From an uncultured bacterium (GTDB taxonomy: Bacteria; Actinomycetota; Coriobacteriia; Coriobacteriales; Coriobacteriaceae): a stretch of DNA of 18,704 nt. This document shows, piece after piece, positions 1 through 6,390 of the stretch. The notes below the pieces were generated by a model, which ran no database searches, was not told where the DNA came from, and saw only the letters and a program-made list of their open reading frames with translations. Within the stretch, counting starts at the first letter, position 1. Every line of letters starts with the position of its first letter. The translations under genes and the position numbers were made by a program. The stretch covers positions 1 through 18,704 of the forward strand of contig CAJMSV010000025.1 in assembly GCA_905216175.1 (NCBI GenBank), written 5' to 3'.

Positions 1-503
1 CCGAGTCGACCACCGAGGGCCGCACCGCTCTGTTTAATTTTTATGTTAAGGCGTCCACCGAGAACACCTACGTCAAGTGCAAGGCCCTGCTCCAGGAGAT
101 GCGCGCCTATCAGAAGGCCGAAAACTTCGACCAGCCCTTCACCCCAAGCGACCTGAACACCGAGACCAACGGCCTCAAGGTGTCCATCACCTACGCCAAA
201 GACGCTCTTGCCACCGACCCGGTAACCCCGGATCAGCCTGGCACTCCCGAGCAGCCAGGTACTCCAGCGCAGCCAGGAACCCCCGCGCAGCCCGCTAAGC
301 CCGAGCAGCCCACCACCAAGCCCGAGAAGCCTGGCAAGTCGGACACCACGCCCCCGGTAACCACCAACAAGACGAACACCAAGGGCGGCCTGCCCACCAC
401 CGGCGATCGTTTTGATGGCCGCGTGGTGGCTGCATTCGCCATCGCTGGCGTTGCCGTCATCTCCGCGGGCGGTTACTTCCTCTACCGTCGCAATAAGGAG
501 TAA
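1..503 (+). CDS. LPXTG cell-wall-anchored surface protein, C-terminal part (5' end outside window)
   Basis: The frame is open from base 3 with no start, so this is the C-terminal 166 residues of a longer protein. An adhesin-like or repeat domain tail (up to about base 225) is followed by a Pro-rich wall-spanning linker. The linker holds tandem six-residue units of the type QPGTPE/A (about 234-305), then Pro/Lys/Thr-rich sequence. The sorting signal is complete: LPTTG at 390-404, a hydrophobic segment (VVAAFAIAGVAVISAGGYFLY) and a positive tail RRNKE. Sortase is known to cleave between T and G of LPXTG and link the protein to peptidoglycan, so this protein is exposed on the cell surface. The upstream domains, and hence the ligand or role (pilin, adhesin), cannot be told. 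It ends at a strong terminator, so it is the last gene of its unit. Confidence 0.9.
   Translation, partial: ESTTEGRTALFNFYVKASTENTYVKCKALLQEMRAYQKAENFDQPFTPSDLNTETNGLKVSITYAKDALATDPVTPDQPGTPEQPGTPAQPGTPAQPAKPEQPTTKPEKPGKSDTTPPVTTNKTNTKGGLPTTGDRFDGRVVAAFAIAGVAVISAGGYFLYRRNKE
234..305 (+). repeat. Tandem 18-bp coding repeat (QPGTPx units)
   Basis: About four successive 18-bp units, starting at 234, 252, 270 and 288, encode QPGTPE, QPGTPA, QPGTPA and the diverged QPAKPE. Synonymous codons differ between units (cct/cca, ggc/ggt/gga), so the amino acid pattern is conserved more than the DNA. This is a typical wall-spanning spacer, and its copy number may vary between strains. Confidence 0.8.
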
Positions 504-510
504 CGTCTTA

Positions 511-562
511 GCTGAGCGGGCAAGGCGGCAATGGCAGCTTCGCCCGCTCAGCCCGCCTTTTT
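511..562 (+). terminator. Intrinsic terminator of the surface protein gene
   Basis: A perfect 10-bp stem (gctgagcggg at 511-520 with cccgctcagc at 543-552) starts 8 bases after the stop codon and is followed by ccgccttttt ending at 562. A second possible pairing (aaggcgg at 522-528 with ccgcctt at 553-559) overlaps it. Confidence 0.85.
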
Positions 563-582
563 GACCGGCGGGAAACACCACT

Positions 583-605
583 GAAATCTTTTCAAAAAAG
601 ATTTC
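583..605. promoter_or_regulatory. Perfect 10-bp palindrome, candidate operator upstream of the Trp leader
   Basis: gaaatctttt (583-592) and aaaagatttc (596-605) are perfect inverted repeats separated by caa. The right arm overlaps the candidate -35 box at 603-608, which is a good position for a repressor site. The AT-rich sequence stands out in this GC-rich background. It could instead be part of a second weak terminator; no protein can be named. Confidence 0.5.
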
Positions 606-632
606 CCAGCACACACTTCACTGTGCTATAGT
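603..632 (+). promoter_or_regulatory. Candidate sigma-70 promoter of the trp leader/ECF operon
   Basis: A -35 like TTCCCA (603-608), an 18-bp spacer and a -10 TATAGT (627-632) predict a transcript start near 639, about 52 bases before the leader peptide. A second inverted repeat (agcaca at 608-613 with tgtgct at 622-627) lies within the spacer and touches the -10. Only the -10 is a strong match. Confidence 0.55.
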
Positions 633-690
633 GCAGCGCAACAGCAACTAGGTGCGACCGCGCCACGGCATCACGAAAGGAGTCACCAAC

Positions 691-759
691 ATGAAGAACA
701 CGATGACGTCTCTCAACAACTGGTGGTGGCGTGATGCGAATACGATCGGTCGACAGTGA
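691..759 (+). CDS. Tryptophan leader peptide (22 aa, three consecutive Trp)
   Basis: This small open frame starts at ATG 691, 8 bases after a good ribosome binding site (gaaaggag, 675-682), and ends at TGA 757-759. Its centre reads NNWWWRD: three adjacent tgg codons at 721-729. Such runs of the regulated amino acid are the hallmark of leader peptides in ribosome-mediated attenuation (trpL type). When charged tRNA-Trp is scarce the ribosome should stall on these codons and change the folding of the RNA that follows. An intrinsic terminator lies 38 bases beyond the stop and the ECF tryptophan-type transporter genes follow, so the peptide acts in cis and is unlikely to have a function of its own. 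Confidence 0.88.
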   Translation: MKNTMTSLNNWWWRDANTIGRQ

Positions 760-828
760 GTCCCTCACGCCTGTTTTTGCGCTCTAGGTGATTGGATGGC
801 CTCCGGTTTCGACCGGGGGCCTTTTTCT
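728..828 (+). promoter_or_regulatory. Transcription attenuator (trp type): pause hairpin, antiterminator pairing, terminator
   Basis: Three pairings can be read. A protector or pause hairpin pairs ggcgtga (728-734, starting inside the last Trp codon) with tcacgcc (765-771). A long-range pairing joins cggtcga (747-753) to tcgaccg (809-815), 7 perfect pairs plus one wobble, and uses the loop and 3' arm of the terminator. The terminator hairpin is 798-821. A ribosome stalled at 721-729 leaves 747-753 free, favouring the long-range pairing and readthrough. A ribosome that reaches the stop at 757-759 covers 747-753, so the terminator can fold. The pairings are seen in the sequence; the switching order is inferred. 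Confidence 0.7.
798..828 (+). terminator. Attenuator terminator with TTCG tetraloop
   Basis: ggcctccggt (798-807) pairs with accgggggcc (812-821) as a 10-bp stem with one G-T wobble, closed by a TTCG loop and followed by tttttct. It lies between the leader peptide and trpP, so the operon is transcribed only if this terminator is overridden. Confidence 0.88.
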
Positions 829-903
829 ATCTCGAGCCCGATCGCATTCGCATCACGCGCCTCCGCTTTTCTCTTGCACTCCCCTTCCGAAAGGCTTTTC
901 ACC

Positions 904-1476
904 ATGTCTCAGAACACTACCGCCACCCAGCCCCGCACCGTCCAGACCGCCGACCGCGGCAAACTCGATGTCCGCGCCCTCGTCCTGCTCGCCATCCTGC
1001 TCGCCGCCGGCTTCATCCTCAACTTCACCGTCGGCAAGGCCATCTCGGGCATCTCGGGCGGCATGATCAGCCCCGAGTTCATCATCTCGGCCTTCTGCCT
1101 CACCATCCTGGTCGTTCGCCCCAACATCGGCCAGGCGCTCGTCATTGGCCTCATCTCGGCTGCCGTGATCCAGATCACCACCACTTCGCCGTTCGTTGAT
1201 TTTGCCGCCGAGGGCATCGCCGCCATGCTCATGGCCGGCATCGTCAACGCCGCCGGCAAGAACGGTCAAGTCAAGCCCGCCATCGCCATTGTCGCAACCT
1301 TCCTGACCACCTTTGTCTCCGGCGTCATCTTCATGGTCATCAAGATGGCCATGCTCGGCGTGGTAGGCGAGCTCGCCGCCGCCATGCTGCCCGTCGTTGC
1401 CATGACCGCCGTCTTTAACGCCATTCTGGTCGGCGCCCTCTACTTGCCCATCCAGAAGGCCCTGAAGCTCAACTAA
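904..1476 (+). CDS. trpP: TrpP-like ECF transporter substrate-binding (S) component, probable tryptophan uptake
   Basis: A 190-residue integral membrane protein with about six hydrophobic segments, beginning LVLLAILLAAGFILNF after a short polar N terminus. S components of energy-coupling factor transporters have this size and topology and bind the substrate; EcfA and EcfT power import. The next two genes are exactly these partners. Tryptophan specificity rests mainly on the Trp leader peptide and attenuator upstream, and on general resemblance to the TrpP family as I recall it; no alignment was made. The start at 904 is chosen because gaaagg (889-894) sits 9 bases before it. An in-frame ATG at 796 lies inside the attenuator hairpin and cannot be the start. 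The protein contains no Trp. Alternatives are an S component for another aromatic compound. Confidence 0.8.
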   Translation: MSQNTTATQPRTVQTADRGKLDVRALVLLAILLAAGFILNFTVGKAISGISGGMISPEFIISAFCLTILVVRPNIGQALVIGLISAAVIQITTTSPFVDFAAEGIAAMLMAGIVNAAGKNGQVKPAIAIVATFLTTFVSGVIFMVIKMAMLGVVGELAAAMLPVVAMTAVFNAILVGALYLPIQKALKLN

Positions 1477-1482
1477 CCCGCT

Positions 1483-1583
1483 CGGCTTTATGAGCCACCC
1501 CATCTTGGCGTTCATTCGTCGCTCGCGTACCCAAGTACGCTTCGCTCCTCTTTCGCGCCAACCTGGGGCCCCTCGTAAAGCCG
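1483..1583. repeat. Hairpin repeat element, copy A
   Basis: This long interrupted hairpin has nested arms: cggcttta (1483-1490) with taaagccg (1576-1583), cccca (1498-1502) with tgggg (1564-1568), ttggcg (1505-1510) with cgccaa (1556-1561), and gcgtac (1525-1530) with gtacgc (1535-1540) around the loop ccaa. The inner 57 bases (1505-1561) are 48/57 identical to 17672-17728, and differing positions are largely compensatory. It lies between trpP and the ATPase gene of one operon and has no T-run, so it is more likely an RNA-processing or stability element, or a REP-like mobile repeat, than a terminator. Confidence 0.75.
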
Positions 1584-1626
1584 TCTCCGTGCTTCACCAT
1601 CAAAGACTGTCCCAAACGGCTGGCTC

Positions 1627-1668
1627 TTGGGGACGTTCTTAAACGACTGGTCATTTAAGAACACCCAA
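1627..1668 (+). repeat. Second inverted repeat just upstream of the ECF ATPase gene
   Basis: gttcttaaa (1635-1643) and tttaagaac (1654-1662) are perfect 9-bp inverted repeats; ttggg (1627-1631) and cccaa (1664-1668) extend the stem past a small internal loop. It ends 8 bases before the ribosome binding site of the next gene and is AT-rich relative to its surroundings. Role unknown; it could be a translational control hairpin or part of a dispersed repeat. Confidence 0.6.
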
Positions 1669-1686
1669 TGACTATGAAAGGTATCC

Positions 1687-3438
1687 ATGGAAACGATCAT
1701 CAACGTCGACGATGTCTCGTTCTCCTATGGCACGCAAACCGAGCAGGCGCTCAGCCACATCTCGCTCAGCGTGAACAAGGGAGATTTCATCGGCATCATC
1801 GGGCCCTCGGGCGCCGGCAAGTCCACGCTTGCCGCCTGTCTGTCGGGCGCCGTACCCCACCACTACACCGGCACGTTCTTTGGGTCCGTCATGGTCGACG
1901 GCCACGACACCTGCGAGGTCTCGCTGACCGACGTGTCGCAAATCGTCGGCAGTGTGCTGCAGGATATCGACACGCAGATGGTCGCCTCGGTCGTCGAGGA
2001 CGAGATGCTCTTTGGCCTCGAGAACTTTGGCGTTCCCCACGACCAGATCGAACAGCGCGTGAGCGAAACGCTCGAGACCGTCGGCATCAGCGATCTGCGC
2101 GACCGCGAGATCGCCACGCTCTCGGGCGGACAGAAGCAAAAGGTAGCCATCGCCGCCATCCTCGCCATGCGTCCGCGCGTCTTGGTTCTCGACGAGCCCA
2201 CCGCGGCACTCGACCCCGCCAGCTCCACGTTGGTCTTCGAGACGCTGCGTGAGGCAAACCGCGCACTTGGGATCACCATCGTCGTCGTTGAGCAAAAGGT
2301 CGCCCTGCTCTCGGAGTACTGCAACCGCGTGCTCGTGCTCAACCATGGCGAAATCGCGCTGCAGGGCGAGCCACATGAGGTCTTCGCGCATACCGACGAG
2401 CTCCGTGCCATCGGCGTCGACTGCCCTCGCGTCACACGTATCTTCAATAGCCTCGAGGCCGATGGCCTGGTAAGCGGTACCCCCTGCTTGGATGTCGATG
2501 AGGCCGAGCGCATGATTTCGAGCATCGTCGACCCCGCACGCGCGGCTATCGAAGCCCAGGCGCCCGCCGGTTCCCCGCATGCGCCGTCGTTGCGCCCTCA
2601 TGCCAAGGACGCCGAACCCGTACTCACCTTCGACCATGTTGAGTTTGCCTATCCCAATGGCGGCGCCGCCGTACACGACCTTAGCCTGACGCTCTATCCT
2701 GGCGAGCTCGTGGGCATCGTCGGCCAAAACGGCGCCGGCAAGACCACGCTCACCAAGCTGCTCACAGGCCTGCTTAAGCCCGCCTCGGGCAGCGTGCGCG
2801 TCACGGGACTGGATACCGCAGCCGTTCCCACGAGCCGCATCGCTCGCGAGGTCGCGACCCTCTTCCAAAACCCCGACCGCCAGATCTGCAAGGACACCGT
2901 GCTCGACGAGGTCGCCTTTGGCCTGGAGCTTACCGGCATCGACCGTGCCGAGGCGCTGCGTCGCGCCCAGCTCGTCATCGACCGCTTTGGCCTGCCTGCC
3001 GATGAGGCGCCTTTCTCGCTTTCGCGCGGCCAGCGACAAATGGTGGCACTTGCCTCCGTCGTAGTGGTTGAGCCCAAGATCGTCGTGCTCGACGAGCCCA
3101 CGAGCGGCCTTGATTACCGCGAGTGCATGACCGTCATGGAAACAGTGCGCACCATGGCCGAGCGCGGTTGCGCCGTTATCATGGTCTGCCACGATATGGA
3201 AGTCGTCTCGGATTTTGCCGAGCGCATTGTGGTAATGGCCGACGGTCGCATCCTCGACCGCGGCCGCACGCACGAGCTGTTCTCGAACATCGATCTCATG
3301 CGGCGTGCCTACGTGGAGCCTCCCCAGGTTATTGAACTCTCGCGACGTCTGGCATCTTCCGTCTCGCCCGCTTTTGCGCAGGTGAGCGAGGTCACCGATG
3401 TCGTTCGAATTACCAAGGAGATGGTCCACCGTGGTTAA
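1687..3438 (+). CDS. ECF transporter ATPase, two fused ABC domains (EcfA1-EcfA2)
   Basis: This 583-residue cytoplasmic protein carries two complete ABC ATPase domains in one chain. Domain 1 has Walker A GPSGAGKST (39-47), signature LSGGQ (145-149) and Walker B VLVLDE (165-170). Domain 2 has GQNGAGKTT (346-354), LSRGQ (445-449), IVVLDE (465-470) and an H-loop CHD (501-503). A linker of about 60 residues rich in Ala and Pro lies near 255-310. In ECF transporters the two ATPases usually come from separate genes; fused forms are known. It should hydrolyse ATP to drive EcfT and the S component encoded on either side. The ATG follows gaaagg (1676-1681) by 5 bases. The H-loop of domain 1 reads VEQK, with Gln203 where His is expected, so one ATP site may be degenerate. 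No Trp occurs in the protein. Confidence 0.92.
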   Translation: METIINVDDVSFSYGTQTEQALSHISLSVNKGDFIGIIGPSGAGKSTLAACLSGAVPHHYTGTFFGSVMVDGHDTCEVSLTDVSQIVGSVLQDIDTQMVASVVEDEMLFGLENFGVPHDQIEQRVSETLETVGISDLRDREIATLSGGQKQKVAIAAILAMRPRVLVLDEPTAALDPASSTLVFETLREANRALGITIVVVEQKVALLSEYCNRVLVLNHGEIALQGEPHEVFAHTDELRAIGVDCPRVTRIFNSLEADGLVSGTPCLDVDEAERMISSIVDPARAAIEAQAPAGSPHAPSLRPHAKDAEPVLTFDHVEFAYPNGGAAVHDLSLTLYPGELVGIVGQNGAGKTTLTKLLTGLLKPASGSVRVTGLDTAAVPTSRIAREVATLFQNPDRQICKDTVLDEVAFGLELTGIDRAEALRRAQLVIDRFGLPADEAPFSLSRGQRQMVALASVVVVEPKIVVLDEPTSGLDYRECMTVMETVRTMAERGCAVIMVCHDMEVVSDFAERIVVMADGRILDRGRTHELFSNIDLMRRAYVEPPQVIELSRRLASSVSPAFAQVSEVTDVVRITKEMVHRG

Positions 3439-4177
3439 CGTCATCGACTACATGCCGGGCGATACGCTGCTGCATCGCCTGAACCCCGTCGTCAAACTGG
3501 GCCTCGCCGCCGCCATCATCGTCGGCATCTTCTTGTCCGACACCTACGTGGCGCTGCTGGGCTTTTTGGCACTCACCCTTGCGCTGGGCGCCTATGCCGG
3601 CGTCGTCGACCGTCTGTTCTCGCTGCTCAAGTTGCTGATTCCGCTCGCGCTTATCATGCTGGTGCTCCAGCTGGCCTTTATGCGCGATGGCAACGTTGTG
3701 TGGGGCTTTATCACCGACACGGGCCTCATCACAGGATCGAAGGCCTGCCTGCGCCTGCTGGGTGTGGCGTTACCACTCATCCTCATGCTCATGGTGACCA
3801 AGCTCAACGACCTTGCCAACGCCTGCGTCGAGGTGCTGCACGTGCCGTATCGCTATGCCTTCACCTTTACCACGGCGCTGCGCTTTGTGCCGGTGTTTGG
3901 TCAGGAGATGAACGCCATCATGGAGGCGCAGACCGCACGCGGCGTCGAGTACGACACCAAGAACCCCATCAAGAAGCTTAAGCTCATGCTGCCGCTATGC
4001 GTGCCGCTGCTTATCTCGAGCGTGGGCAAGACCGATGCCACAGCCTTGGCGGCAGAACAGCGCGGCTTCTATCTGCGTACACGCGCCAGCTCGTACAAGC
4101 GCTACCCCATCAAGGGCCTGGACATCGCCGTGCTCATCGTCAGCATCGCCCTCATCGCCATCGGCTTCCTGTTCTAG
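3431..4177 (+). CDS. ecfT: ECF transporter transmembrane coupling protein EcfT
   Basis: A 248-residue membrane protein with hydrophobic segments grouped in the first half and near the C terminus (AVLIVSIALIAIGFLF). The Ala-Arg-Gly motif in QTARGVEY and the related QRG in AAEQRGFYL are typical of the two coupling helices through which EcfT contacts the ATPases. It couples ATP hydrolysis to substrate release from the S component. I place the start at GTG 3431 because aaggag (3415-3420) precedes it by 10 bases; this overlaps the ATPase gene by 8 bases, consistent with translational coupling. An upstream ATG at 3398 would add 11 residues inside the ATPase gene. One Trp residue (VVWGF) is the only Trp in the whole transporter. 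Confidence 0.9.
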   Translation: MVNVIDYMPGDTLLHRLNPVVKLGLAAAIIVGIFLSDTYVALLGFLALTLALGAYAGVVDRLFSLLKLLIPLALIMLVLQLAFMRDGNVVWGFITDTGLITGSKACLRLLGVALPLILMLMVTKLNDLANACVEVLHVPYRYAFTFTTALRFVPVFGQEMNAIMEAQTARGVEYDTKNPIKKLKLMLPLCVPLLISSVGKTDATALAAEQRGFYLRTRASSYKRYPIKGLDIAVLIVSIALIAIGFLF

Positions 4178-4206
4178 TTCACCACCGACAGCAACCGCCC
4201 AACGCA

Positions 4207-4243
4207 AAAGGCCTCGGCTCGCACCAAACGAGCCGAGGCCTTT
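4207..4243. terminator. Bidirectional intrinsic terminator after ecfT
   Basis: A perfect 15-bp stem (4207-4221 with 4229-4243, arms ending in aaa and ttt) around the loop caccaaa lies between the convergent genes ecfT and the racemase. T-runs are short on both strands. Bases 4244-4302 after it show nothing further. Confidence 0.85.
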
Positions 4244-4302
4244 ACTGTTTCACCAGATAAAACCCACCAAAATAAACCTGTCCCTTTTTGGCGGGTCGGA
4301 AG

Positions 4303-5049
4303 CTAGAGGCGGTAGGGAGCGCCGCTGCGGATGATGGATTCGCGCACCAGGACGTCCATGGCGTCGAGGGTGATCTCGGGCATCTCTCGGTACTTCTGCA
4401 GCACCGATAGCTCGGTGCAGGCCAGAATGACGCGGTCGCAGCCGCTACGGGCGAACTCCCACATCACGCGGTCGAACTTATCCATATCGGGCTCACGTCC
4501 GGCCTTCACATCATCGTAGATAAGCGACATCACATCGTTCTGACGTTTCTCGCTGGGATAGACAACCTCAACACCCGCAGCCTTACATTCGCGGCCGTAG
4601 ACGCCCGCGCCCACGGTTCCGTCGGTGCCCATGATGCCAATCTTGTGCACCGGCTCGGCCGGCATACTCAGGTTGGGGTCGAACTCGCACTCCCCCATCA
4701 CCGCACCGGCCAGAGCATAGCGCACCGACTCACGCGGCATGTGGATAATCGGCACCTTCGTAAACGACTGGATCTGGTCGTAGAAGTAGTGCGACGTGTT
4801 GCAGGGAATGGCAATGTGCGCACAGCCCAGCGACTCGAGTGCCTGGGCACACTCTTTCATGGTCGCCAGCAGCTTGGCATGCTCGCCGGTCTTAATAGCC
4901 AGCGTGCGGTCGGGCATGGTCGACTTGGAGAGCACCACCATGTCGATATGTTCCTGATCGCAGGCAGCAGCCGTATGACGCACCACCTGGTCGTAGTAAT
5001 ACGACGTGGCCTCGGCGCCCATGCCGCCGATAACTCCCAGCTTTTCCAT
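4303..5049 (-). CDS. Aspartate/glutamate racemase family protein
   Basis: A 248-residue enzyme of the cofactor-independent Asp/Glu racemase superfamily. It has the N-terminal motif MEKLGVIGGMGAEATSYYYD and the two catalytic cysteines expected for the family, Cys83 in IPCNTSH and Cys211 in ILACTELS. These act as the acid/base pair that inverts the alpha carbon. The start is the ATG ending at 5049, 5 bases after a perfect aaggagg (5055-5061); a longer frame to 5133 lacks such a site. It lies 84 bases downstream of an ATP-grasp ligase on the same strand. In Enterococcus faecium an aspartate racemase gene sits beside the D-aspartate ligase Aslfm, so D-Asp supply for the wall is a reasonable role. 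Glutamate or broader specificity (YgeA/RacX type) is possible. Confidence 0.88.
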   Translation of the reverse strand: MEKLGVIGGMGAEATSYYYDQVVRHTAAACDQEHIDMVVLSKSTMPDRTLAIKTGEHAKLLATMKECAQALESLGCAHIAIPCNTSHYFYDQIQSFTKVPIIHMPRESVRYALAGAVMGECEFDPNLSMPAEPVHKIGIMGTDGTVGAGVYGRECKAAGVEVVYPSEKRQNDVMSLIYDDVKAGREPDMDKFDRVMWEFARSGCDRVILACTELSVLQKYREMPEITLDAMDVLVRESIIRSGAPYRL

Positions 5050-5133
5050 CGCCGCCTCCTTGGTGACGCTTACGCAATTGCGCGTATCATACCCGCGCCC
5101 GCCCGATGTAAACCGGACGGGCGCCGCACTCAT

Positions 5134-6390
5134 CTACTTGTAATACGTCTTGAACAGCTTAAAGTGGCGCAGCTTGGTGTGCCACATGCGCAGCCAACGG
5201 TTAAAGACAAAGTCGCCCTTCATAAACGAAGGGTCGGCGCCCTTGCCTTCCTTGTCCAGGCGATGCACCTTAGCGCGCAGCTCGGGATCCTTGACGTACT
5301 TGTCGACGACGCCCATGGGGACGACCATCCACAGGGCCTCGTCCTGAGCCGTCACAAACTCCGGCTCAAATGGTCGGTTGAACACATACTCGTCCACCAC
5401 ATACTTGGCAACGTTAAAGCCGCTGTTGGTGACGTAGTAGTTGCTGCGACCCTGGCGCGTGTTGAAATCGAAGAACTTAAACGAGCCGTCGCGTTCGTCG
5501 TACTTAACGTCAAAGTTGGAATAACCCACAAAGTGAAGGTCCTCGAGCAACTTGCGCACGCCGCCCATGAGCTCGTCGTTGGGCTCGGTAATGATACAGG
5601 CATGGTTGCCGACACCGTGGGGCTGATGCTCCTCGAGCAGTACGTGACCCAGGCACATCATGCGCACCTTGCCGTTGCGGTCGGAATAGCTGGTGAGCAC
5701 GCGCATGTACTCGTCGTTGCCGGGCACACGGTCCTGCAAGATCAGATCGTCGGTGTAGCCGCTGGCATACGAATCGCGAATGACCTGTTCCAGCTCGGCG
5801 CGGTCGGCAATCTCATAGGCCTTCTTCTGGCCCTCGAACTCATGCTGCCACCACATGATGCCGTCAGAAGGCTTCAGAATCATCGGGTAAGGAAAATCGA
5901 TCTGGTCGAGCACTTCGGCAGGTGCCTCGCCTTGGGCGTTCAGCATCGCCATGGTGAAGGTAAAGGTATGCGGATAAGGCACGCCATGCTTCTCGCACAG
6001 CTCGTAGAAGATCTCCTTCTTCTGGCACTGCTCGAGCATGCTGTAGGGCGCATAGGGCGCGATGACGTTCGAGGCAAGCTGGCCGGCGTCCTGGGCCTGC
6101 GCGGCAAGCGCGACGTAGTTGTCGCCGCAACCCATGAGAATAATCTTCTTATCAGGATTGGCCTGTGCGACGCCGTTAACGGACTCGATCATGAACGGCA
6201 TGGAATCGCTATCCACGTTGGGCGTGTAGTCGATAATCTGGCTGCGGTACGCGGGACCCGTCTGATACTTGCCAAAGACCAGACTCTTGACCTGGTACTC
6301 CTCGTAGAAGGCACGCGCCACCGAATAGGCGTTGATGTCGCCACCGAGCAGCACGGGAATGAACTCGCGCTCTGTAAATTGCAATGCCAT
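5134..6390 (-). CDS. ATP-grasp carboxylate-amine ligase, candidate D-aspartate ligase
   Basis: A 418-residue soluble ATP-grasp enzyme. An N-terminal region with a Gly-rich turn (PVLLGGDINAYSVARAF) is followed by the ATP-binding lid (FPYPMILKPSDGIMWW, around 165-180) and a C-terminal metal/phosphate loop (FFDFNTRQGRSNYY). Such enzymes activate a carboxylate as acyl phosphate and couple it to an amine. Because an Asp/Glu racemase follows on the same strand, the best guess is a D-aspartate ligase that adds D-Asp to the side chain of Lys or Orn in peptidoglycan precursors, as Aslfm does. This is inferred from context and general likeness, not from a specificity residue. The ATG follows aggaag by about 5 bases. 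Other ATP-grasp amino acid ligases cannot be excluded. Confidence 0.75.
   Translation of the reverse strand: MALQFTEREFIPVLLGGDINAYSVARAFYEEYQVKSLVFGKYQTGPAYRSQIIDYTPNVDSDSMPFMIESVNGVAQANPDKKIILMGCGDNYVALAAQAQDAGQLASNVIAPYAPYSMLEQCQKKEIFYELCEKHGVPYPHTFTFTMAMLNAQGEAPAEVLDQIDFPYPMILKPSDGIMWWQHEFEGQKKAYEIADRAELEQVIRDSYASGYTDDLILQDRVPGNDEYMRVLTSYSDRNGKVRMMCLGHVLLEEHQPHGVGNHACIITEPNDELMGGVRKLLEDLHFVGYSNFDVKYDERDGSFKFFDFNTRQGRSNYYVTNSGFNVAKYVVDEYVFNRPFEPEFVTAQDEALWMVVPMGVVDKYVKDPELRAKVHRLDKEGKGADPSFMKGDFVFNRWLRMWHTKLRHFKLFKTYYK

Noticed and set aside
234..305. Short regular repeats that could be taken for a CRISPR array
   Set aside because: They are 18-bp coding units in frame for a Pro-rich linker, with no spacers.
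796..903. Longer start for trpP at ATG 796
   Set aside because: This ATG and the next codons form the attenuator terminator hairpin; the ATG at 904 has a proper ribosome binding site.
1672..3444. 590-codon open frame on the minus strand opposite the ECF ATPase
   Set aside because: It is a mirror frame caused by GC-rich third positions; it lacks recognisable domains while the plus strand has two clear ABC domains.
5050..5133. Separate promoter for the racemase (TTTACA and TATGAT in the 84-base gap)
   Set aside because: The spacing is only 15 bases and the gap is short enough for cotranscription with the ligase, so the evidence is too weak to list.
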